From NCBI GenBank assembly GCA_031292305.1, contig JARLHJ010000011.1:1-31003 (forward strand): a stretch of DNA of 31,003 nt, given 5' to 3'. A model generated the notes under the pieces. The model saw nothing but the letters and a program-made list of their open reading frames with translations. It did no database searches and had not been told where the DNA came from. The position numbers and the translations under genes were made by a program. Positions 1-7,891 of this stretch are shown in pieces (position 1 is the stretch's first letter; each line of letters opens with the position of its first letter). The stretch comes from Candidatus Babeliales bacterium. Its GTDB lineage: Bacteria; Babelota; Babeliae; Babelales; JABDEC01.

Positions 1-470
1 GAATAAGAAACAAAAAAAACATTTTCTTTTTGCGTCGCTTCATTTAATAGCTGATAATATTGCGGGTCAGGAAACTGACAATCAAGTGATGATGCATCAC
101 TATAATCGAACCTATTACAAATCCATACAATTAGTGGTTTTTGAAATTTATTCTGTAAAAATATGCGAGATAAGGGAACTGTATCAGAAGTCACTATCGC
201 ATCAAATTTATTAAAATAATCTTTATGTTTATTCCATATTCTTTCTGCTCTGTCATGACCAATATTATAAAGGGCATTGCCATGGCAAGCGGGATCAAAG
301 AAAAATCGAGGTAAATCTGGTATAAACCAGGACTCTACTTTTAAATTAAATTGATCTTCTAATAATTTAAAAGAATTTATGCAACCTTTGTGAAAACTCA
401 AATGCAATATCTCAATTTTTTTTGCGTTAATAGAAGCAAAAAACAATAACATTATTAATTTTATTTTCAT
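1..470 (-). CDS. Exported glycosyltransferase-like protein, 3' end cut by window edge
   Basis: An open frame runs leftward from ATG at 470 to the window edge, giving about 156 residues with no stop. The start is supported by a GAGGG Shine-Dalgarno 7 bases upstream. The first 16 residues (MKIKLIMLLFFASINA) look like a cleavable signal peptide. The mature part begins KKIEILHLSFHKGC and later has PLIVWICNRFDYSD, alternating hydrophobic strands and helices as in the N-terminal Rossmann half of GT-B glycosyltransferases. I know no specific family for it, and the glycosyltransferase idea comes partly from its neighbour at 541, which is transcribed divergently from a 70-base gap. The C-terminal half is outside the window. 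Alternative: any secreted Rossmann-fold protein. Confidence 0.8.
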   Translation of the reverse strand, partial: MKIKLIMLLFFASINAKKIEILHLSFHKGCINSFKLLEDQFNLKVESWFIPDLPRFFFDPACHGNALYNIGHDRAERIWNKHKDYFNKFDAIVTSDTVPLSRIFLQNKFQKPLIVWICNRFDYSDASSLDCQFPDPQYYQLLNEATQKENVFFVSY

Positions 471-540
471 AACAAACCCTCATATGTATAATTTAATTGT
501 TATTTAACATATTTTATGTGAATTTTGAAAGTAAAATTAA

Positions 541-1515
541 ATGAATTTAAAGTTGATCTTATTATTAAATCTATATTTATTACCAACAAACACTAAAGCT
601 GATTTTAGTAAAATTGTAATTTGGGGACATAAATTATATAGCCATACACATTCTTTTATCCATTATGGTTTTTATAACGCATTTAAGCACATGGGATATA
701 ATACATTCTGGCTTGATGAAACAGATGATCTTTCTAATTTTGATTTTTCAAATTCTTTATTCATAACTGAAAGCCAAGCAGATAAGAACTTACCTATCGC
801 AGATGATTGTTATTATATTTTACATAACTGTGACTTTAAAAAATATGAACATCTTTATAACAATAACCAATGCATATTATTACAAGTTTATACCAATGAT
901 TGTCTTAAATATAAATTAGAAAGATTGGAGCCTTTTGTTTATGCAAACTATCAAGAAAAAATTATTTGTATGCCTTGGGCCACTGATCTATTACCTGATG
1001 AAATAAATGAAATTAAAAAAAATGTACCAACAATGCTTCACACCAACCAAGTAAATTTTATTGGTACTGTAGGCGGCGGAGTTCATGGTAACGAAAATGA
1101 AATTAACCCATTTGTAAAAGCATGCTCTGAAAATAATATTAATTTTAATGCTTTAAATAATTGTAAAACTTCTGCACTAGATAATATTAAACTTATACAA
1201 AAGTCTTATATGGCACCTGCATTACAGGGTAAATGGCAATGTGATAATGGCTATATACCTTGTCGTATATTTAAAAACGTTAGTTATGGTCAATATCCTA
1301 TCACTAACTCTAAAGCAGTATCTGAGTTATTTAATAATAAAATAGTTTATAACTCAGATACGTATCAGTTATTTTATGATGCACAAAAAAAATTAAATAA
1401 TTTAAACTTACAAGAACTTTATGATGCTATGGATTTTGTAAGAGATAATCACACTTATATTAATAGAATAAATACACTTTTAAATTTTATAGAAAAAGCT
1501 TTATTTTTGAAATAA
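541..1515 (+). CDS. Exported glycosyltransferase-like protein
   Basis: A 324-residue protein with a hydrophobic leader (about residues 1-20, ending NTKA) and then a soluble domain starting KIVIWGHKLYSHTHSF. The C-terminal part has GYIPCRIFKNVSYGQYPITN (about residues 238-257), which resembles the nucleotide-sugar-binding end of GT-B glycosyltransferase-like proteins I recall from giant viruses and environmental genomes. That resemblance is from memory and not searched. A leader on this fold is odd because sugar-nucleotide donors are cytosolic. The upstream Shine-Dalgarno is poor (GAAAG, spacing 9), so the start is chosen because it gives a complete signal peptide. The last codons lie inside a 20-bp inverted repeat that probably ends transcription. 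It is divergent from the gene at 1-470, which also has a leader. Confidence 0.85.
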   Translation: MNLKLILLLNLYLLPTNTKADFSKIVIWGHKLYSHTHSFIHYGFYNAFKHMGYNTFWLDETDDLSNFDFSNSLFITESQADKNLPIADDCYYILHNCDFKKYEHLYNNNQCILLQVYTNDCLKYKLERLEPFVYANYQEKIICMPWATDLLPDEINEIKKNVPTMLHTNQVNFIGTVGGGVHGNENEINPFVKACSENNINFNALNNCKTSALDNIKLIQKSYMAPALQGKWQCDNGYIPCRIFKNVSYGQYPITNSKAVSELFNNKIVYNSDTYQLFYDAQKKLNNLNLQELYDAMDFVRDNHTYINRINTLLNFIEKALFLK

Positions 1516-1529
1516 AGCTTTTTCTATAA
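1487..1529. terminator. Bidirectional terminator, 20-bp perfect inverted repeat
   Basis: Positions 1487-1506 are a perfect reverse complement of 1510-1529, leaving a 3-base spacer (TTG). The repeat contains the last codons and the TAA stop of the upstream plus-strand gene, and sits 6 bases from the stop of the minus-strand gene at 1536. Each arm carries A5/T5 runs, so either strand gives a stem ending in U-rich RNA. It probably serves both convergent genes. Confidence 0.75.
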
Positions 1530-1535
1530 TTATAA

Positions 1536-2078
1536 TTACTCGCTTAAAAACCCACGCTCATCCGGAATTTCTGGACTTGCACTTGGTTGAAATGCACTGC
1601 TATATCTATCAGGAATTTCTTTTGAAAGAAAACCCAATAGTGCTTCACTTGAACATGGCATTGGACTTATAGTATTTGGTGTTACTTCATATGTACGTAA
1701 ATAGTCTTCATAGTTTTCATTAATCATAAAAAACCAATTAATTCTAAAAATTTTTTGCCTTTTAATTTGTATTAACAGGTTTTTTATATCTTCATCATTT
1801 TTAAAACTATAGTATTTAATAATTTCTTGATCTTCTTTATCAATAATTGTTATTTGAGCTACAAATTTTAATTTATAATTTTCTATAAATTCAATGTTAT
1901 AACTGATATATTTGTCTATTTTTGGGACATGCTGTCTTATAGATTGTGTAGTTGGTGAAAAACAAAATAATCTATTCATACTTTCTTCACAAATATCTAT
2001 TCTTTCAATTTTAGAATTAATATCTAAAATCAAAAAACTAAAAGATAAAAAGGCAATAAAAGTACTTTTTGCGCACAT
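1536..2078 (-). CDS. Secreted hypothetical protein
   Basis: This 180-residue protein has an N-terminal hydrophobic leader (about residues 5-20, FIAFLSFSFLILDI), so it is probably exported. No domain is recognised. The middle (residues 50-120) looks like alternating beta strands with many Lys, Ile and Phe. The tail is Ser/Pro-rich (SSAFQPSASPEIPDERG). The start at 2078 has a good Shine-Dalgarno (GGGAG, about 6 bases upstream). It converges on the gene at 541, with the shared terminator between them. A promoter-like pair (TTGCTA, 17 bases, TATTAT) lies upstream at 2143-2171. It lies downstream of metG on the same strand, separated by about 100 bases that hold this promoter, so it is probably transcribed separately. 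Confidence 0.8.
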   Translation of the reverse strand: MCAKSTFIAFLSFSFLILDINSKIERIDICEESMNRLFCFSPTTQSIRQHVPKIDKYISYNIEFIENYKLKFVAQITIIDKEDQEIIKYYSFKNDEDIKNLLIQIKRQKIFRINWFFMINENYEDYLRTYEVTPNTISPMPCSSEALLGFLSKEIPDRYSSAFQPSASPEIPDERGFLSE

Positions 2079-2086
2079 ATACTACT

Positions 2087-2141
2087 CCCAATGGTAACAG
2101 TTTTAATAGAAAAAATTTCTTATTAATTATTAGCCATTGGG
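2087..2141 (-). promoter_or_regulatory. Inverted repeat in the leader of the gene at 1536
   Basis: CCCAATGG at 2087-2094 is the reverse complement of CCATTGGG at 2134-2141. On the minus-strand mRNA the downstream arm overlaps the GGGAG ribosome-binding site of the gene ending at 1536, and the upstream arm lies about where transcription should begin. It could be a hairpin masking the ribosome-binding site or an operator at the start of transcription. Eight base pairs with a 39-base gap is modest evidence. Confidence 0.35.
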
Positions 2142-2142
2142 T

Positions 2143-2171
2143 ATAATATTCTCAAGTAAAAAAATTAGCAA
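2143..2171 (-). promoter_or_regulatory. Sigma70-type promoter for the gene at 1536
   Basis: Read on the minus strand: TTGCTA (2171-2166), 17-base spacer, TATTAT (2148-2143). Spacing is ideal and it lies about 65 bases upstream of the start codon at 2078. It was identified by eye only. Confidence 0.5.
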
Positions 2172-2182
2172 CAAATTTAATA

Positions 2183-4117
2183 TTATTTTAATTGTGTACC
2201 ATTAATTACAGGGTGTTCGGGTTTAATAATTTCTAACTTGCCCTCAGCATTGACAGCAGATAACATCATACCATGTGATTCTAAACCCATCATTGAGCGG
2301 GGAGCAAGATTATATACAAATATAGCTTGTCTTCCAATTAAATCTTCTGGTGCAAATGATTTTCTAACTCCAGATAAAATTTGTCTTTTACCTTTATCAC
2401 CAAAATTTACTTGTAGCTTTAATAGCTTATCTGATTTTTGCACGGTTTCACATTCTTCAATTGTACCTACTACCAATTCTACTTTTGCAAAATCTGTAAT
2501 ATCAATATTTTTAGTTTCTGGCACTGTGATTTCTGGTTCTTTTTTTATTTGACCCAATACGCTTTCTGCACTTACTTGTGGGTCAATTTTCTGAAACAAT
2601 GGCGGAAATTGCTTTAAGACAAATTTACTATTCCAGCCTTCATCTAATAATTTTTCTATTCTATTTCCACCAATAATTTCTTCTATACCTATAGAATCTA
2701 ATAATTCCATAGTTTTTGTAGGCATTACTGGCCACAATAAAATGCCTATTGTTTTTAGACTATGTGTAGTTGCAGAAATAACTTCTGTAAACTTTTCTTT
2801 ATCTTTTATTTTCCATGGTTCTTGCGCATGGAAATACCCATTCACTTTGGAAATAAACTTCCATAATGTAGACAACGCCATATGATAATGACACTTGTCC
2901 ATATAATCAGAATATTCTTTTATCATAGCCAAAGATTCGAGTTTTAAATTTTCTGAATCAGCTGACCAGTTACTAATTATTGGGGTTTCTAGTAAACCAT
3001 TTTTAATAGATAGTGTAACCATTCTATTTAATAAATTACCTAGGTCATTCGCTAAATCTGTAGAAATATGTCGTTCTAATGCTTCAAGACTAAATTCAGC
3101 ATCTTGTGTAATTGCCATTTGGCTAACTAAATAATAACGCACAGCATCTGCACCATATGCATTATAAAGCAATTCAGGATCTACAACATTACCAAAAGAT
3201 TTAGACATCTTTTGTTGGTTAATCTTAATCCAACCATGTACTAAAAGTTGTTTAGGCATTGGCAAATCTGAAGCCATTAAAAATGCTGGCCAATAAATTG
3301 CATGAAATCTTAATATATCTTTACCCATTACCTGCAAATCAGCAGGCCACCATAATTCAAAATCAGTCTTTTTTGTATCATTTAAATAGCCTATAGCAGT
3401 AACATAATTAAGCAAAGCATCTGCCCATACATAAGCTACATGTTGCTCATCATCGGGGAACTTAATGCCCCATTGCACTGTGGTTCTAGAAATACAAAGA
3501 TCTTTAAGCCCAGATTCTACAAAGTTTACAACTTCATTTAATCTCTCTTTTGGAACAACAAAATTTGGATTTTTCTTAAAAAATTCTAATAATCTATCTT
3601 GGTATTTTGAAAGTTTAAAAAAGTAACTTTCTTCTGAAACAAAAGATGTTGATCTACCACAACTTGGACAGATTGGTGCCTGTGAGCCCTCTGCTTTAAA
3701 ATCTTTATCAGTCAAAAATGTTTCACATGGTGTGCAGTACCAACCTTCATAATTAGATTTGTAAATTTCACCTTTTTTTTGTAAATCTAATAACCAGGTT
3801 TGTACCGCTTTAATATGTTCAGGGTCAGTTGTTCTAATAAAATATGTATAATCTAAATGATATTGTTTCCATATACGTCTATATGGTTCAATAAAAGAAT
3901 CAACAAATAATTTAGGTTCCAAACCAGCTTTTTGAGCTGCTTGTGCAATTTTTTGCCCATGTTCATCTGTACCAGTCAAAAAGAAAACTTTTTTTCCTTG
4001 TAATCTGTTCCAGCGGGCAGATACATCTGCCAATAATGTTGAGTATAATGAACCTAAATGCGGTTTTGCAGTTGCGTAATAGATTGGTGTTGTGACATAA
4101 AATTTATTTTTATTCAT
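2183..4117 (-). CDS. metG: Methionyl-tRNA synthetase
   Basis: Charges tRNA-Met with methionine in the cytosol, using ATP. The 644-residue product shows the class I signature PHLGS (residues 19-23, the HIGH equivalent) and KMSKS near residue 303. A single zinc knuckle has cysteines at 128, 131, 150 and 153. The C-terminal part (about 540-644) is the EMAPII/Arc1p-like tRNA-binding OB domain (VELVVGTIEECETV, then GMESHGMML-like text), which dimerises bacterial MetRS. The length fits the family. The ATG at 4117 overlaps the stop of the upstream gene by 8 bases and has only a weak Shine-Dalgarno, suggesting translational coupling. It is the last gene of a three-gene run starting at 5390. Confidence 0.97.
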   Translation of the reverse strand: MNKNKFYVTTPIYYATAKPHLGSLYSTLLADVSARWNRLQGKKVFFLTGTDEHGQKIAQAAQKAGLEPKLFVDSFIEPYRRIWKQYHLDYTYFIRTTDPEHIKAVQTWLLDLQKKGEIYKSNYEGWYCTPCETFLTDKDFKAEGSQAPICPSCGRSTSFVSEESYFFKLSKYQDRLLEFFKKNPNFVVPKERLNEVVNFVESGLKDLCISRTTVQWGIKFPDDEQHVAYVWADALLNYVTAIGYLNDTKKTDFELWWPADLQVMGKDILRFHAIYWPAFLMASDLPMPKQLLVHGWIKINQQKMSKSFGNVVDPELLYNAYGADAVRYYLVSQMAITQDAEFSLEALERHISTDLANDLGNLLNRMVTLSIKNGLLETPIISNWSADSENLKLESLAMIKEYSDYMDKCHYHMALSTLWKFISKVNGYFHAQEPWKIKDKEKFTEVISATTHSLKTIGILLWPVMPTKTMELLDSIGIEEIIGGNRIEKLLDEGWNSKFVLKQFPPLFQKIDPQVSAESVLGQIKKEPEITVPETKNIDITDFAKVELVVGTIEECETVQKSDKLLKLQVNFGDKGKRQILSGVRKSFAPEDLIGRQAIFVYNLAPRSMMGLESHGMMLSAVNAEGKLEIIKPEHPVINGTQLK

Positions 4118-4490
4118 TAATTTGTTTTTCTAATTTTTTAATTTTAACATTATTATTATGTAAATTATTTTGATAGGTGCGATATTGCAGGTTAATTTCA
4201 TCTTCATTATCACAAGGTAAATCTAAAAAATCGAGACGAGTAAATTCGTCTTTAATTTCTTTAATTTTTTTATCTAATTCTCTGTTTTCTTCAGATAAAA
4301 CACTTAATTTTAACATTGGTGTTTCTGTTAACCATTGTTCAATTAATTCATTTAACTCTACGATTTCTTCTTCCGACGCAAATTGACCTATAACTTCAAT
4401 TCTAGAGTTCAATTTATCTAATTCACGGGCGTTTATAGTTGTTAAAAAAAAGAAATTAACTAAATAAATTGCAATTAACTTTGTATGCAT
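4110..4490 (-). CDS. Small secreted coiled-coil protein
   Basis: I place the start at 4490, giving 126 residues, because AGGAAT lies just upstream and the product then begins with a classic signal peptide (MHTKLIAIYLVNFFFLTTINA). The frame stays open to 4553, but that extension would bury the leader 21 residues in. The mature part is rich in Glu, Lys and Leu (EEIVELNELIEQW, NRELDKKIKEIKDEF, KIKKLEKQINE) and is predicted to be mostly helical coiled coil. It has one cysteine. No family is recognised. It sits between another secreted coiled-coil gene and metG, overlapping metG by 8 bases. Confidence 0.75.
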   Translation of the reverse strand: MHTKLIAIYLVNFFFLTTINARELDKLNSRIEVIGQFASEEEIVELNELIEQWLTETPMLKLSVLSEENRELDKKIKEIKDEFTRLDFLDLPCDNEDEINLQYRTYQNNLHNNNVKIKKLEKQINE

Positions 4491-4559
4491 AATTATTCCT
4501 AAATAATAAAAGTTATTTTCAATAATTTTATCATCTAAAAATATTTTTAACAATGCAGC

Positions 4560-5390
4560 CTATATTTTTAACAATTCTTTTATTTCAGCTTGTTTTTGTT
4601 GTACTTTAGCAAGTCGATAAGGCAAATCGGATAAATGAACAGAACCATCTTGTTGCAACTCTTCTATTTTTTGCTTTAATTCAAATTCTCGTTCATTTAA
4701 CCTCGCCAATTCAATTTTTAAAGCATTTAAATCATAACTTAGTTTTTTAAATTTTTTGTTTATTTTAGGTTCACTGGACATAGATTCAATTTCTGAAATA
4801 AGTTTTTGAGCACCTACTAAAATTACCTTTGTCTCGTCATCACCACTCATAGATTTCTGACTATAAAAATCAACGACTTCTTGGGCAAATCTTCGCGCTA
4901 ATTTATAATTTGGATTATCCCCACAATTATTTTTCTTTGCCAATTTCCATTTGTGACCAATAAGTTGTTCTTGTTTCAATGTTGGCTTGTAATTAGAATC
5001 AAGTTCTTTATTAATATCTTTTAAAATTGATATTGCCTCTGTCGTTATATTACCACCACCGGCTACTGCTAATCTTGCATAGTATTTTGCTAAATTTAAA
5101 TCATTCTTATACGTAAAGTATTTAGCAAGTAATAAACTTGCATAACATTTAGACTCTTTATCTTCTTTCTGAATTGTAATTGGAAGTACCATATTTATTA
5201 ATTGAGTGCTTTCTTTAATTTTACTCTCTTTTAATTGTTCTAATAAAGTATTAGCAAAAGCTAATACTTCTTCAAAATTTTTTGGTTGTTCAATACTTAC
5301 AGAAGATGAGGCACAAGCATCTGCGGCTTGTGCATCAGAACACAAAACTATAATAATTAATAAAAGCGGGTGAAAGACTAAAAAACGCAT
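4560..5390 (-). CDS. Secreted helical-repeat and coiled-coil protein
   Basis: A 276-residue protein with a signal peptide (about residues 1-22, ending SDAQA) and a very strong Shine-Dalgarno (AGGAGG, 5 bases before the ATG). The middle has paired helices with TPR/Sel1-like spacing (ASLLLAKYFTYKNDLNLAKYYARLAV), and the last about 60 residues form a charged coiled coil (LNALKIELARLNEREFELKQ). Three cysteines lie in the first two thirds. No catalytic motif is visible. It probably acts as an exported scaffold or interaction protein. It is the first gene of the run ending with metG, and it is divergent from the gene at 5549. The function is unknown. Confidence 0.8.
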   Translation of the reverse strand: MRFLVFHPLLLIIIVLCSDAQAADACASSSVSIEQPKNFEEVLAFANTLLEQLKESKIKESTQLINMVLPITIQKEDKESKCYASLLLAKYFTYKNDLNLAKYYARLAVAGGGNITTEAISILKDINKELDSNYKPTLKQEQLIGHKWKLAKKNNCGDNPNYKLARRFAQEVVDFYSQKSMSGDDETKVILVGAQKLISEIESMSSEPKINKKFKKLSYDLNALKIELARLNEREFELKQKIEELQQDGSVHLSDLPYRLAKVQQKQAEIKELLKI

Positions 5391-5481
5391 AAAGCCTCCT
5401 ATAATTCAGACTTTAGCTTACCACATCTACCCACCACATTGCAAGTATTTAAATTTTAAAAAAATAAAAATATTCAAATTG

Positions 5482-5511
5482 TTGATTCTTAAGGGTTTGA
5501 TTTTATATACT
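5482..5511 (+). promoter_or_regulatory. Sigma70-type promoter for the gene at 5549
   Basis: TTGATT (5482-5487), 18-base spacer, TATACT (5506-5511), with a predicted transcription start near 5518. It lies in the 158-base gap between divergent genes, about 38 bases upstream of the start codon. Confidence 0.55.
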
Positions 5512-5548
5512 TAAAATTAGATAAATATTTAAAAATAAAGGAAAAATG

Positions 5549-6004
5549 ATGAAATTTTTTAATAAATTAGCTCTAATAATATTAGTCACTGGGTACCAGG
5601 TTCAAATACACGCAAATAAAGCATGTCTAGAAACTGAATCATTCAAAACTCTTTCTCAAGGAAGTAATGACCAATTAGATAAGGCAACATTCCATGCAGC
5701 AAGTTGCTGTAATGAAGCTTATAATCTATATGCTAAATCACCTGCAGAACCTCAAGAAGAAGAACAAGATTGGCTCTATAACGATTGTATATCTGTTTTA
5801 GCGCAAAACTTATCTGATGAAGATTACGAAAACACAATGAAACAAAAAAATTTAGAATATTTAGCATATTTTAATGCAGAAAAAAGACCGGGACAAGAAG
5901 AAGATATTGAATGGTCTCTCGTAAATCCAGAAGGTGACATTGAAGAACAACAACATGCAATGCTTTTTCAAGGAAATAGTTTAGAAAATCTTAATAATGA
6001 TTAA
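5549..6004 (+). CDS. Small secreted acidic protein
   Basis: About 151 residues with a signal peptide (MKFFNKLALIILVTGYQVQIHANA-like). Two ATGs lie in tandem at 5546 and 5549. The AAGGA at 5538-5542 is 6 bases from the second but only 3 from the first, so I choose 5549. The mature protein is acidic, especially at the C terminus (EEEQDW, GQEEDIEW, EGDIEEQQ). Its cysteines include an adjacent pair (SCCNEAY), which could form disulfides outside the cytoplasm. No family is recognised. It is monocistronic, with its own promoter at 5482-5511, and converges on the gene at 6029. Confidence 0.75.
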   Translation: MKFFNKLALIILVTGYQVQIHANKACLETESFKTLSQGSNDQLDKATFHAASCCNEAYNLYAKSPAEPQEEEQDWLYNDCISVLAQNLSDEDYENTMKQKNLEYLAYFNAEKRPGQEEDIEWSLVNPEGDIEEQQHAMLFQGNSLENLNND

Positions 6005-6028
6005 TTTATTTTTTATTATTACTTATTA

Positions 6029-6790
6029 TTAAGAGGCCTTAGCTTCTTTGATCGATTTTAATTCTTGTTGTAAACCTGTCAGTTGGGATTCTAGTTGCAG
6101 TTTCAGTTTTTGATATTGCGCATATTTCTGCGTATATTCTGAGTGATCTCCACCATTATTAATCTGATTCTCAGATTCCCAGGTTTCAAACTTCTTTTTT
6201 TCTTGAGTAATTTTTTCTCGACATTGTTTTATTTTTTTTTCAACAGATTCTTCAGAAGCCTCCATAGAGGTACAATTTTTATTAAATGTGTTTGGTAAAG
6301 GCACAAATTCATTATTAGTAAAATAAATAAGATCTATTCTTCGTATGTCTTGGTCATTAATTGATCTAATATGCTTTATTATAAATTCATCTAATTTTTC
6401 TTTTGTTTGATCTTCTGGCAAATAACCTTTTAAATTTATATTAAGCCCATTTACAACGCCTATAATTTCCTTTTTTACAGTATGATATTCTATGTACTCT
6501 TCTTGAGTACCATGTTCACTCAATCTGGACAAAGTATCGCTTACTTTCTCTAACTGGGCTTTTCTTTCAGTTAATTGTTTATAATACTCACAAGCTGTTT
6601 CATCTTTAGAAACTAATACTTGAGTTATATGACAACAAATACTTTGTTTTTTTTTAAATTCCAAATTTTTTAAATGATATATTATTTTTTTCTCTATCTG
6701 AGATCTTTTTTCAGGTGGTAATTCTGCCGCATTTGAATTTATTAAGAGTAGAGAACACAAAATAAAAATAGCTTTACTGAAAATATTCAT
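6029..6790 (-). CDS. Secreted coiled-coil protein
   Basis: This 253-residue protein has a signal peptide (about residues 1-21, SLLLINSNAA). The rest is almost entirely charged helix, with long coiled-coil stretches at about 75-115 and 185-250 (rich in Glu, Lys and Gln, ending LTGLQQELKSIKEAK). Cysteines near residues 52-53 and 68 are the only hint of disulfides. The start has AGGGAA 8 bases upstream. It lies 24 bases after the potD stop, so it may be the last gene of the polyamine-transport transcript, though nothing in it points to transport. No family is recognised. Confidence 0.75.
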   Translation of the reverse strand: MNIFSKAIFILCSLLLINSNAAELPPEKRSQIEKKIIYHLKNLEFKKKQSICCHITQVLVSKDETACEYYKQLTERKAQLEKVSDTLSRLSEHGTQEEYIEYHTVKKEIIGVVNGLNINLKGYLPEDQTKEKLDEFIIKHIRSINDQDIRRIDLIYFTNNEFVPLPNTFNKNCTSMEASEESVEKKIKQCREKITQEKKKFETWESENQINNGGDHSEYTQKYAQYQKLKLQLESQLTGLQQELKSIKEAKAS

Positions 6791-6814
6791 TGTTAATTCC
6801 CTATATAATTCAAT

Positions 6815-7891
6815 TTAACTTGATCTGACATTAATCCATAATTGGCTAACTTCATCTGGAGAGATTAGACGTTTTAAAAAGAAATATTTTTTGAAATTTT
6901 CAGGATCTAATAATAAATCTAAGCCACCTATATAATCTAAGTCTAGCGAATAAAGAATTTTCTTCAAGGTCGGTAAATATCCGAATTTTTCAAATAAATC
7001 ACGAATTTGATTTTCATTATATAAAAAGTTAATAAATTCATAAACCAAATCTGCCTTTTTGCTAACTTCAGGAATGACTAAAGATTCAATAATCATAAAT
7101 GTACCTTCTTTGGGAAGCACAAAAGCAAGACCTTTGGTATCTTTAATGGCACGGTAAATATATGCACTCTGTGAAACTACTGCAGGACAAATTCCCGATT
7201 TCAAAAAATAATCAACACGTAAAGTATCATAAACTTCTACACGAGATTTTTGTTGAATTAGAAGCTTTTGTATTTCTTCAAGCTTTTGCTTATCTATTGA
7301 TTCAATATCTCCATATAAATACATAGCTGATAATAATATAACATCATAAGCATCATCTAACATTGTAATCTTAATATCTTTATACTTTGGATTAAAAATT
7401 AAATCCCAACTTTTTTCAGGTGTTTTATCAAAATATTTAAGATTTATTCCAACACCATAAATATCCCAATTATATGGAACTGAATATTCGTTTTTTGAAT
7501 CAAAATAATGCCCTAAAAAATGAGGGTCAATCTCATCTATGAACTTCAATTTTGTTTTATCTAATTTTTTTAATAAATTTTTCTTTCTTAAATGCTCAAC
7601 ACCTACATCTGTTATTGTAATTAAATCGTAACCTTGCCCTTTTGTTACATCTAATTTAGCAAACAACTCTTCATTATTTTCGTAATAATTTATATTTACT
7701 CTAATACCTGTTTGTTTTTCAAATTCTGAGATTACTTGAACATCTATAATGTCTGGCCAAACTAAGATATTTATACTTTTATCCATCCCAAAAAAATCTT
7801 TAACCGCAGGGAAATATAAAAAGATAAAAATTAATGATACCCAAAAAAATACAATAAACGTTCTTTTAAATATTATTTTTGAATTAATCAT
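6815..7891 (-). CDS. potD: Spermidine/putrescine ABC transporter, substrate-binding protein
   Basis: The extracytoplasmic binding protein of the polyamine importer, delivering spermidine or putrescine to PotBC. It is 358 residues with a hydrophobic N-terminal segment (about 11-28) and no lipobox cysteine, so it is either cleaved or kept as a membrane anchor. The mature part follows the PotD/type II periplasmic-binding pattern: INILVWPDIIDVQVISEF near the start, YDLITITDVGVEHL, PYNWDIYGVGIN, and a C-terminal helical lobe. Its ATG overlaps the potC stop by 4 bases, typical of translational coupling. Gene order A-B-C-D matches the classic pot operon. Substrate choice between putrescine and spermidine cannot be decided from what I see. 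Confidence 0.93.
   Translation of the reverse strand: MINSKIIFKRTFIVFFWVSLIFIFLYFPAVKDFFGMDKSINILVWPDIIDVQVISEFEKQTGIRVNINYYENNEELFAKLDVTKGQGYDLITITDVGVEHLRKKNLLKKLDKTKLKFIDEIDPHFLGHYFDSKNEYSVPYNWDIYGVGINLKYFDKTPEKSWDLIFNPKYKDIKITMLDDAYDVILLSAMYLYGDIESIDKQKLEEIQKLLIQQKSRVEVYDTLRVDYFLKSGICPAVVSQSAYIYRAIKDTKGLAFVLPKEGTFMIIESLVIPEVSKKADLVYEFINFLYNENQIRDLFEKFGYLPTLKKILYSLDLDYIGGLDLLLDPENFKKYFFLKRLISPDEVSQLWINVRSS

Noticed and set aside
5415-5444. Promoter on the minus strand for the gene at 5390 (TTGCAA, 18 bases, TAAGCT)
   Set aside because: The -10 matches consensus at only three of six positions, so I do not call it despite the good -35.
5580-5610. GGTTCAAAT-like text suggestive of a tRNA T-arm
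   Set aside because: It lies within the leader of the gene at 5549 and has no matching acceptor or anticodon arms nearby.
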